From the NCBI GenBank assembly GCA_025360875.1, contig JANYBI010000144.1, positions 1 through 7,704 of the forward strand: DNA of 7,704 nt, written 5' to 3'. The DNA is from Lentisphaerota bacterium (GTDB lineage: Bacteria; Verrucomicrobiota; Lentisphaeria; Victivallales; GWF2-50-93). Positions 1 to 5,237 of the stretch are shown here, in pieces (within the stretch, counting starts at the first letter, position 1; each line of letters opens with the position of its first letter). Under the pieces are notes generated by a model. That model had not been told where the DNA came from. It saw nothing but the letters and a program-made list of their open reading frames with translations, and did not search any database. The position numbers and the translations under genes are program-made.

Positions 1-2
1 AT

Positions 3-116
3 CTTGGCAGAAGAAGGGAGGGGCTGGCAAGAGAGTATTCGGAAAACTACAGGAGGCTCTTGAATCTCGTTGAAGAAATGACTATCTTGAACATGGAGTT
101 TCTAAAGGAAATTTAA
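3..116 (+). CDS. 3' end of an unidentified gene (partial)
   Basis: The third forward frame is open from the window edge to a TAA at 114-116 and encodes 37 residues. The sequence is rich in charged and leucine residues, starts LGRRREGLAREYSEN and ends NMEFLKEI. It looks like the amphipathic C-terminal helix of a soluble protein. The two other forward frames also run some distance but end at TGA codons near 61-72. No family can be named from this tail. It lies on the same strand 70 bp upstream of the methyltransferase gene and may belong to the same catabolic cluster, although a possible promoter lies between them. That it is coding is inferred from composition and position only. Confidence 0.5.
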   Translation, partial: LGRRREGLAREYSENYRRLLNLVEEMTILNMEFLKEI

Positions 117-128
117 CACAGAGAACCT

Positions 129-156
129 TTGACTGTGGAGAAGTATAGCATATCAT
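129..156 (+). promoter_or_regulatory. possible sigma70-type promoter for the URO-D-family gene
   Basis: TTGACT (129-134) is followed after 16 bp by TATCAT (151-156). Transcription would start about 24 nt before the ATG at 187, leaving room for the ribosome binding site GGAAGGA (173-179). The match to the -35 box is good and to the -10 box moderate. Read-through from the upstream gene is equally possible. Confidence 0.35.
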
Positions 157-186
157 CTTTAAAGAAATTAATGGAAGGATTCAAAT

Positions 187-1323
187 ATGACTTCGCGTGA
201 AAGGCTTCTTACAGTATTGAAAGGCGGAATACCTGACTGTGTTCCGGTCGCACCTGACTTCTCGAACATGATTCCTGCAAAACTTACCGGCATGCCGTTC
301 TGGGATCTTTACCTCTACAACAAAAAGCCGATATGGGAGGCGTATATCGACTGCGCGAAGAAATTCAATATAGATTCGATGATGGACGGATACTGTCCGC
401 TGGTATTTCCCGAAGAGACGGCCGGCCAGCCTGAATGGACAGAAGGCATAGTGAAAAAAAACAGCGACATGATTGTCACCCAGAGATATCATACTGATAA
501 CGGCAAGAAGATCTGGAATGACAGGGTTGATGTCCATTACATTGCTGATCCGTCGACGCATGGAATACTTCCTGAAAAGATAGGGTTGCCGTCCGTACCT
601 TCAAAATGGGAACCGCTTGAAGGGGTGAAAAAGTTAGATCTGGGGCCTGCGAACTTCGCAAACATGAAGAAGAAACTGGGGAACCAGGGGCTTATCGGGA
701 CGTTCCTGACATATTCGATCGTCATAGGAAACGAAGAGGCGATCTATGACTTCTATGACAATCCTGAAAAGTACGAGAAGCTCGCGGTCGACAGGGTCGA
801 GCAGGTTGAGAAAAGATTTAAAAGGATAATGGCGATGGAGGAAAAGCCTGATTTCATATGTGTCGGAGGTTCGGGGACTCTTGTATTTCAGACCGTGGAG
901 ATCTTCAGGAAATATGCGTTTCCTGCTGTGAAAAGAGGAATAGAACTTGCCACTGCCGCGGGAATTCCCACGCACATCCATTCGTGCGGTCCGGAAAAGG
1001 AACTTGTGAAGATCATGGCTGAAGAGACATCTCTGACAGTGATAGATCCTCTGGAAATCCCGCCGATGGGCGACTGCGATCTGAAGGAACTGAAAAGGCT
1101 CTATGGGAAGAAGATCACCCTCAAAGGCAATCTCCATACGACGAATGTGATGCTGAGAGGTTCAGTGAAAGACGTTATAGAAGCGAGCAAGAAGGCGATA
1201 GATGACGCGAAGGAAGGCGGAAGATTCATCCTATCGACAGGAGACCAGTGCGGGCGCGACACGCCGTTCGAGAACATCGAGGCCATGGTCGAAACGGCCA
1301 GGACTTACGGAAAGTACCAGTAA
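187..1323 (+). CDS. uroporphyrinogen decarboxylase-family (MtaA/CmuA-like) methyltransferase
   Basis: This 378-residue protein has the length and layout of the URO-D superfamily (TIM barrel). It starts with MTSRERLLTVLKGG, a typical first helix of the family, and GGAAGGA sits 7 bp upstream of the ATG. The segment HIHSCGP supplies H265-x-C267, and C355 lies in GDQCGRDTPFENI near the C-terminus. In corrinoid-protein methyltransferases such as MtaA this His-x-Cys plus distal Cys set binds the zinc that activates a thiol acceptor. The Arg-rich N-terminal substrate motif of true HemE (PxWxMRQAGR type) is absent: the region reads VPVAPDFSNMIP. A heme-pathway role is therefore unlikely. By family knowledge it probably moves a methyl group between a corrinoid protein and another acceptor, or acts in O-demethylation, in the cytoplasm. 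No corrinoid protein gene is visible in the window, so the substrate is unknown. Confidence 0.88.
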   Translation: MTSRERLLTVLKGGIPDCVPVAPDFSNMIPAKLTGMPFWDLYLYNKKPIWEAYIDCAKKFNIDSMMDGYCPLVFPEETAGQPEWTEGIVKKNSDMIVTQRYHTDNGKKIWNDRVDVHYIADPSTHGILPEKIGLPSVPSKWEPLEGVKKLDLGPANFANMKKKLGNQGLIGTFLTYSIVIGNEEAIYDFYDNPEKYEKLAVDRVEQVEKRFKRIMAMEEKPDFICVGGSGTLVFQTVEIFRKYAFPAVKRGIELATAAGIPTHIHSCGPEKELVKIMAEETSLTVIDPLEIPPMGDCDLKELKRLYGKKITLKGNLHTTNVMLRGSVKDVIEASKKAIDDAKEGGRFILSTGDQCGRDTPFENIEAMVETARTYGKYQ

Positions 1324-1345
1324 AATTTTGCCATGCAAAATTTTA
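1321..1345. repeat. perfect palindrome (11-bp stem, 3-nt loop) over the URO-D stop codon
   Basis: The left arm TAAAATTTTGC (1321-1331) and right arm GCAAAATTTTA (1335-1345) are exact reverse complements around the loop CAT. The first three bases of the left arm are the TAA stop of the methyltransferase gene. The stem is mostly A/T and no separate T-tract follows, so it is a poor classical terminator, although the transcript 3' arm ends in UUUUA. It could act as a weak bidirectional terminator, an mRNA 3'-end stabiliser or a dispersed palindromic repeat. Confidence 0.8.
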
Positions 1346-1395
1346 CAATCGGAGAGGAATATCTAGGGGAAGCACGGGGTCACTCTTGTTATTGA

Positions 1396-1593
1396 CTACT
1401 TGGGAAAATTAATTATCCTGGCATTCGATTCATTTCGAATGGAGACGTAAAGTCCATACAGGCGATGAAATCATTCTATAATCACTGGCGGGTTCAGCAT
1501 GTGCTTGATCAGTTTTTGCGTCGCGGGCGGGAGCATAAGACGCCTCTTGATTTGTTGCTTAAGAATTTAAAACACATAGGGCTCACAAGTTAA
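1396..1593 (+). pseudogene. orphan C-terminal ORF fragment, family unknown
   Basis: This frame is open from just after a TGA (1393-1395) to TAA (1591-1593), 65 codons. The last 42 residues could start at the ATG at 1465. They contain basic, leucine-rich helices (HWRVQHVLDQFLRRGREHKT, then PLDLLLKNLKHIGLTS) and read like the C-terminal end of a DNA-associated or mobile-element protein. No clear Shine-Dalgarno precedes the ATG. A 7-bp inverted repeat (CATTCGA at 1422-1428, TCGAATG at 1435-1441) lies within the open frame. The stretch 1346-1395 before it shows nothing convincing. I cannot name the family. It may be a relic of an earlier insertion, or a small real gene of 42 residues. Confidence 0.35.
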
Positions 1594-1601
1594 TATCTTT
1601 A

Positions 1602-1631
1602 TTGTCATCTTCGATGCAGTATATATATTAT
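1602..1631 (+). promoter_or_regulatory. likely promoter of the DUF2314-fusion gene
   Basis: TTGTCA (1602-1607) is followed after 16 bp by TATATT (1624-1629), or after 18 bp by TATTAT (1626-1631), in an AT-rich stretch. The open frame extends up to a TTG at 1602, but that codon would lie inside the -35 box. The promoter reading therefore favours the downstream ATG at 1668. Confidence 0.4.
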
Positions 1632-1651
1632 CAGTTTACCACAAAGACCCT

Positions 1652-1659
1652 GGAGGGGA
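1652..1659 (+). promoter_or_regulatory. ribosome binding site that fixes the start at 1668
   Basis: GGAGGGGA lies 8 bp before the ATG at 1668 and is a strong Shine-Dalgarno match. Neither the TTG at 1602 nor the in-frame ATG at 1614 has a comparable site. Confidence 0.65.
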
Positions 1660-1667
1660 CACTGGCT

Positions 1668-2978
1668 ATGAAAATAGATGTGAATAAACAACTTCATCAT
1701 ATGCCAGATCTTAATTCTCACTCATCGAATGTCCAATCCGGACATCATATCGGAGACATGCTCTTTTCACATTATAAGAATGAATGCTTCGGATGCAAAC
1801 CTGACACCAAGTGCTCTATCCCTCGCAACAAGTTATACAACTTCCTCTTTGGCTGGATACCATTTATTCACCATGACATGACCTGTGCCGAACGGCGGAG
1901 TAAGTTCTATGACTTTCTCTTTCGTCAATCGGCAATACATAGGGTCGATGAGAGAAGAGTAAGAAAGGCTATCTGGAAATGCTCGCATCCAAAGTTTGGG
2001 CTCTACAATGAGGCCATTGATCTCTCGAAAGGTGTAATTGTTACTGTACTTGGCAGATTCTCCGGAAGAACTGGGAGAACCGATATTTCAATAACCGCCC
2101 GATTGCTTCAATCCTCTTCATTCATTCAAGGCATGGAATTATGTGAAGAAGCAATCTCAGAGGGGCTATATGCCCAGGCAGGCGCTCTTGTTCGACAGGA
2201 ACTTGAATGTATTGCAGCGATGGAGGAATCTAAAATTGGGCGTCGAGATGACAATGCAACTCCAAACGTATCATACGTACCTTGGAAACTAAGAACAGCA
2301 TATGGACAGCTAAGCATGATGGCTCATACCTCATCAATGCCTATGCTGGATACCATTCATTCGATTAGTTCTGGTTCTACCTATCTCGCAAGCGCGGTTC
2401 CGGCCTATAAAGAACAAATGGCAAGGATGCTCATTGGCCTACATGCGGCTCTCACAATACAATTGGCCATTCATCTCGATATCCTTTACCTCGATATGCA
2501 TGACGAAGGGCTAACGCCTCTAGAACTTGATAGCCTCCAAATGGCAATGCGGACTCTACAAGAAGAAGGATTTTTCAAAAAGTCATCAGGATATGATAAT
2601 GTAATTACTATCACAGAGGAAGATTCGCAGTTGGATGAGGCCATCCAAAAAGCACGTGATTCATTGCCATCTTTCATCAAAGTGCTACAGGAACCTAAAG
2701 TGAAGGGGCGTAATTTTATGATAAAAGCGTGCTTTGTTGAAAAGTCATTTTCAGAGCATATCTGGATTTCCGATATTACTCTGAAAGATGACATATTTCA
2801 CGGCATGATTACAAATGAACCTAAATTCATCAGAAGATTAAGGCTTAGGCAACCAGTGAAAATCAATCGTGATAAAGTTACAGACTGGGTGATAGAAGAA
2901 AAAGGCAAGTCCCAAGGAGCTTTTACTACGGCGGTCTTACAAGGCAGGACTTCTGGAAATGCTAAAACGGAGGAATAA
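1668..2978 (+). CDS. uncharacterised protein: Cys-cluster N-terminus, HEPN-like helical middle, C-terminal DUF2314
   Basis: The start at 1668 gives 436 residues. An upstream TTG at 1602 would add 22 more but has no ribosome binding site. Residues about 321-424 match the DUF2314 (YegJ-type) pattern: DEAIQKARDSLPSFIKVL, then EHIWISDI (363-370), ITNEP (381-385), and TDWVIEEKGKSQGAFTTAVL at the end. DUF2314 has no established function. Residues about 150-285 are helical; MELCEEAISEGLYAQAGALV and YGQLSMMAH recall DUF5677/HEPN-like proteins, but no strict RxxxxH nuclease motif is seen. The N-terminus holds C40, C43, C49 and C73, a possible metal-binding cluster. A motif RxK[LF]Y[ND]FLF occurs twice (R53 and R77). 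No signal peptide or membrane segment is seen. Base composition is more A/T-rich than the flanking metabolic genes, which fits transfer. The DUF2314 call is firm and the rest is inference. Confidence 0.75.
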   Translation: MKIDVNKQLHHMPDLNSHSSNVQSGHHIGDMLFSHYKNECFGCKPDTKCSIPRNKLYNFLFGWIPFIHHDMTCAERRSKFYDFLFRQSAIHRVDERRVRKAIWKCSHPKFGLYNEAIDLSKGVIVTVLGRFSGRTGRTDISITARLLQSSSFIQGMELCEEAISEGLYAQAGALVRQELECIAAMEESKIGRRDDNATPNVSYVPWKLRTAYGQLSMMAHTSSMPMLDTIHSISSGSTYLASAVPAYKEQMARMLIGLHAALTIQLAIHLDILYLDMHDEGLTPLELDSLQMAMRTLQEEGFFKKSSGYDNVITITEEDSQLDEAIQKARDSLPSFIKVLQEPKVKGRNFMIKACFVEKSFSEHIWISDITLKDDIFHGMITNEPKFIRRLRLRQPVKINRDKVTDWVIEEKGKSQGAFTTAVLQGRTSGNAKTEE

Positions 2979-2996
2979 GCCAATACGACACATCTA

Positions 2997-3884
2997 CTAT
3001 TCCCTTATTACCTCATCCAGTGCCTTTATGGCATCTTCGGGTTTCCACACAACCCGGCAGTAGTACAGCTTGTCGTATTCCAGCGGAGGGGCACATAGGA
3101 GATGGCAGAGGTTTTTCTCTGTCAGGAAGAGGTCGCAGAATGGAAGGGCGCTTCTGGCATGCAGATGGTCGTGCTGGTCTCCGGGCTTATGTTTCTGCCG
3201 GCTGTGCCTTATGGCTGCATGTATTCCAACAGGAATGCGGAAACATGATAGCTGGGTGGTCAGCTTCTTAAGTCGGAATGCCTCATAGATTACTGGTGCT
3301 AATGTATTACCGCCGGTGTTTTTGATTTCTGCCCTTATTGTCTCTTCATCAACCCCGAACTGCTTTTGGGCAAAGTAAATAATGGCATCGTTAAGGAAGG
3401 CCTTGTCGAAATCCAAGGCCCCTTTCAATTCTATTAGAAAAGCCTGATCGAATGTCTGGAAGTCATCTCGGTGCAATTCACAGTCCCTGTTCTGCCTATC
3501 GTAGTAGTCGCTTGGCGGTTTAGGCACTGTTTCAGGTGACATGTTCCAAGTCTTCAAATAGTCTGAGAACTTGATTGTGGACATAAAGGCGAACCAGGAT
3601 TTCTGTATGGCCTTGTTCGTGTCATCGTCAAGCAATTTGAATTGAGGAGACATGTGTCCAAAAATGTTGGCGGCATAAGTCCAAGCGAAGTATTTCACTG
3701 GATAGACATCAGCGGGAGCCTTACGGGTTGAATAAAGGAAATGAAGCAGTTCCGACTGGATCAACACATTATATGGCTGAACTGATATTCCTGTGCTCAA
3801 CTCGTCCACTGTTGCAGCCGTCTCAATGCGACTGACAGGATCATCCTGTTTTATTACCTCTTCGAATACTACATGGCTTCCTGC
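2997..3884 (-). pseudogene. 5'-truncated PIN-like nuclease-family protein (remnant)
   Basis: The reverse strand is open for 295 codons, from a TAG (3885-3887) beside the mobile element down to a TAG at 2997-2999. The first possible start, GTG at 3809, has no ribosome binding site. Coding-like sequence (VVFEEVIKQDDPVSRIETAA) continues upstream of that GTG to the element edge, so the true 5' end appears to be missing. The C-terminus carries GDQHDHLH followed by ARSALPFCDLFLTEKNL. This resembles the distal acidic/His motif and the 'alpCDxFlT' strand of PIN-like RNases. The N-terminal catalytic Asp motif expected of such proteins is not present, probably lost. The gene converges on the DUF2314-fusion gene with 18 bp between the stop codons, and no terminator hairpin is visible there. 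PIN-like membership is an inference from motif memory; the truncation is seen directly. Confidence 0.55.
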
Positions 3885-3888
3885 CTAC

Positions 3889-3985
3889 ATAGGGGACGTT
3901 CCCACTTAACTTTCTATTGATCAGCATATTACTAATAATAAACCTTTATTTTATGCCATTACATTAGAATTATATGCCTAAATTT
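3889..3985 (+). repeat. left inverted arm of the RAYT element
   Basis: The arm is imperfect and very A/T-rich except for the outer hairpin, a 4-bp stem GGGA/TCCC with loop CGT. ATGCC occurs at 3953-3957 and 3974-3978. Together with the stretch to 4066 it accounts for the gene-free region before the transposase; nothing else is seen there. Confidence 0.7.
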
Positions 3986-4066
3986 AGCAAATAAGGCTTT
4001 TAGCTTCCAGGAAAGCATCTATATTCAATTCAGCAAAGGACTTCAAATTGGAAAGGATGGAGACAT

Positions 4067-4843
4067 ATGCCGAGACGTGCCAGGCGGCTTCTTGAACACC
4101 GGAGCTATCACATAACCCATCGTTGCCATGACCGGAATTTCCTCCTGAAGTTCATCGGGGAGCGGCGCAGATATCTGGAACTGCTAAGACGGATGGCCAG
4201 AAGCTACAAGGTTGACGTGCTCGGCTATATGGTCACATCAAACCATGTCCATCTTCTTCTATGGTCCAAGGATCCTGAGGAGATATCCGAGGGGCTCAGG
4301 TTCCTCCAGGGGGCGGCAGCGCAGAAATTCAACCGCCGGAAGGGACGCAGCGGCGCCTTCTGGTCCGGCAGATACAAGTCAACCCTGGTCCAGGACGGAT
4401 TCCATCTGGGCAGATGCATGTTCTACATCGACCTCAACATGGTCCGCAACGGACAGGTGGATCATCCGCGCGAGTGGCTCGGGAGCTCATACATGGAAAC
4501 CTCCGGTAAAAGGCGGCGGTATCGGATTGTCAACCGCGAACTGCTGATAAGGAAGACAGGGCACAGCTCCGAAAAGGAGTTCACCTCCTGGTATGAGAAA
4601 ACCCTGGCAGATAAGATCAGGAGGAAGGAACTGGCAAGGGAACCGTTCTGGTCGGAGTCGCTGGCTGTAGGCGACAAGGGATGGGTAAGGGACATTGCCG
4701 CGCGAATCCATATCGGGAAAAAGGCGCTTAGCCGCGCCGAACCCAGCTATTCTGGAACGTTGCTGAAGGTTAGGGAAGAACCTGCAAGCTATTATGTCAA
4801 AGGTGGAAAAAGGTCGAATCAAACATTGAGCAGATGCTTATAG
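4067..4843 (+). CDS. REP-associated tyrosine transposase (RAYT, IS200-like Y1 HUH nuclease)
   Basis: This 258-residue protein has the full RAYT pattern. It begins MPRRARRLLEHRSYHITHRC (the family's first strand 'yHvt.R'), carries the HUH metal-binding pair H60-V-H62 in TSNHVHLLL, and has the catalytic tyrosine Y120 in YIDLNMVRNG, followed by DHPREWLGSSY as in other members. The C-terminal segment FWSESLAVGDKGWVRDIAAR matches the usual tail of the family. The domain nicks single-stranded DNA through a 5'-phosphotyrosine link beside a hairpin; for RAYTs the substrates are REP-type palindromes, here probably the terminal GGGACGTTCCC hairpins. GGAAAGGA (4050-4057) lies 9 bp before the ATG. All key residues are present, so the gene may be active. 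It is more G/C-rich than its own arms and lies inside the element, so it is probably expressed from within the left arm. Confidence 0.92.
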   Translation: MPRRARRLLEHRSYHITHRCHDRNFLLKFIGERRRYLELLRRMARSYKVDVLGYMVTSNHVHLLLWSKDPEEISEGLRFLQGAAAQKFNRRKGRSGAFWSGRYKSTLVQDGFHLGRCMFYIDLNMVRNGQVDHPREWLGSSYMETSGKRRRYRIVNRELLIRKTGHSSEKEFTSWYEKTLADKIRRKELAREPFWSESLAVGDKGWVRDIAARIHIGKKALSRAEPSYSGTLLKVREEPASYYVKGGKRSNQTLSRCL

Positions 4844-4854
4844 TTTAAAATTGA

Positions 4855-4950
4855 TATTTTGGCATATATTTACAATATAAGGCATATATTAGCAGGTTTA
4901 TTATTAGCAACTAATTGGTTATTATAATATTAACTGGGAACGTCCCTATT
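4855..4950 (-). repeat. right inverted arm of the RAYT element
   Basis: On the reverse strand this repeats the order of the left arm: hairpin, TTAA, CTAATAATAAACCT, then two ATGCC motifs. The motifs appear as GGCATATATT direct repeats at 4861-4870 and 4881-4890. The one-base offset before the first ATGCC motif is compensated before the second. Confidence 0.7.
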
Positions 4951-4951
4951 A

Positions 4952-5113
4952 ATGGAAGAATGCAAAGTGGCTGTTGCGGACGTATATGCCGAATGGCAGA
5001 AATTGTCCGACAGGGGAATCGACACCACTGCGATGCTCGCAAACGGGCTCAACCATCCTGACGCCGAAGGGCACCGGATCGCCGCCGATACGATCATGAA
5101 GGCGATTGGATGA
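4952..5113 (+). pseudogene. C-terminal fragment of an SGNH/GDSL-type hydrolase
   Basis: The frame encodes 53 residues from an ATG one base beyond the right arm to TGA at 5111-5113. VADVYAEWQKL and GLNHPDAEGHRIAAD are characteristic of the final block of SGNH hydrolases, with D41-type Asp-x-x-x-His geometry (HPDAEGH) supplying the catalytic Asp and His. A full enzyme has about 200 residues or more; the nucleophile Ser block (GDS), Gly and Asn blocks are missing. The frame remains open backwards into the arm as far as 4934 and then meets TAA, so nothing of the N-terminal part survives here. The ATG has no ribosome binding site and is probably an internal codon. It may once have been the gene following the methyltransferase or regulator cluster, acting on sugar esters. 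It is a remnant and should not be active. Confidence 0.7.
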
Positions 5114-5172
5114 ATCTTGCCCTGAATCTGCAGATCTAAAATAAAAAGGGAAAATAATGTTCGGAATCCTGC

Positions 5173-5200
5173 TTGACTTATTGTAGTACATTAATATACT
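5173..5200 (+). promoter_or_regulatory. strong sigma70-type promoter of the regulator gene
   Basis: TTGACT (5173-5178) and TATACT (5195-5200) are separated by 16 bp. Transcription would begin near 5207. This excludes the in-frame ATG at 5205 as a practical start and supports the one at 5238. Confidence 0.6.
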
Positions 5201-5213
5201 AACAATGTATTAC
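5183..5213. promoter_or_regulatory. inverted repeat overlapping the -10 box, candidate operator
   Basis: The left arm GTAGTACATT (5183-5192) and right arm AATGTATTAC (5204-5213) are complementary at 9 of 10 positions around an 11-bp centre that contains the -10 box. Binding here would block RNA polymerase. GntR-type dimers bind such repeats upstream of their own genes, so autorepression is a reasonable inference. Confidence 0.5.
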
Positions 5214-5223
5214 ATACAATATC

Positions 5224-5232
5224 AAGGAGAGG
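5224..5232 (+). promoter_or_regulatory. ribosome binding site that fixes the start at 5238
   Basis: AAGGAGAGG lies just upstream of the ATG at 5238; the GGAG core is 8 bp from it. The upstream ATG at 5205 has no such site and lies inside the putative operator. Confidence 0.7.
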
Positions 5233-5237
5233 CAACC

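Larger units (their letters stand above)
3889..4950 (+). mobile_element. RAYT/IS200-like element with inverted AT-rich arms (REPtron-like)
   Basis: A single Y1 transposase gene is flanked by arms that match each other in inverted orientation. Each outer end has the hairpin unit GGGACGTTCCC (3893-3903) or its complement GGGAACGTCCC (4936-4946), with TTAA a short distance inward. Both arms then have exactly 28 bases to a 14-base block CTAATAATAAACCT (3932-3945, complement at 4894-4907), followed by two ATGCC motifs about 20 bases apart. The limits are set by where the arms stop matching and may be off by a few bases. Known RAYT genes are often flanked by inverted REP hairpins, which fits. No target duplication is evident, as expected for Y1 transposition. 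Confidence 0.75.

Noticed and set aside
634..1137. Reverse-strand open frame of 167 codons
   Set aside because: It lies wholly inside the URO-D-family gene, which has clear family motifs; the reverse frame has no recognisable motif and is a shadow.
3020..3288. Forward open frames of 72 and 83 codons
   Set aside because: They are antisense to the better supported PIN-like frame and have low-complexity, Arg/Ser/Cys-rich translations typical of shadows.
3835..3849. Inverted repeat ACAGGA-TCA-TCCTGT
   Set aside because: It lies within the PIN-like reading frame and has no T-tract or partner copy; probably chance.
1346..3884. Possible integron cassette or CRISPR-like array
   Set aside because: No attC-type core sites, no regularly spaced repeats and no integrase gene are visible.
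5126..5135. Palindrome ATCTGCAGAT downstream of the SGNH remnant
   Set aside because: A loopless 10-bp palindrome with no following T-run; not convincing as terminator or operator.
4949..5191. Reverse-strand open frame of 80 codons over the SGNH fragment
   Set aside because: The forward strand carries the recognisable SGNH Asp/His block, so the reverse frame is a shadow.
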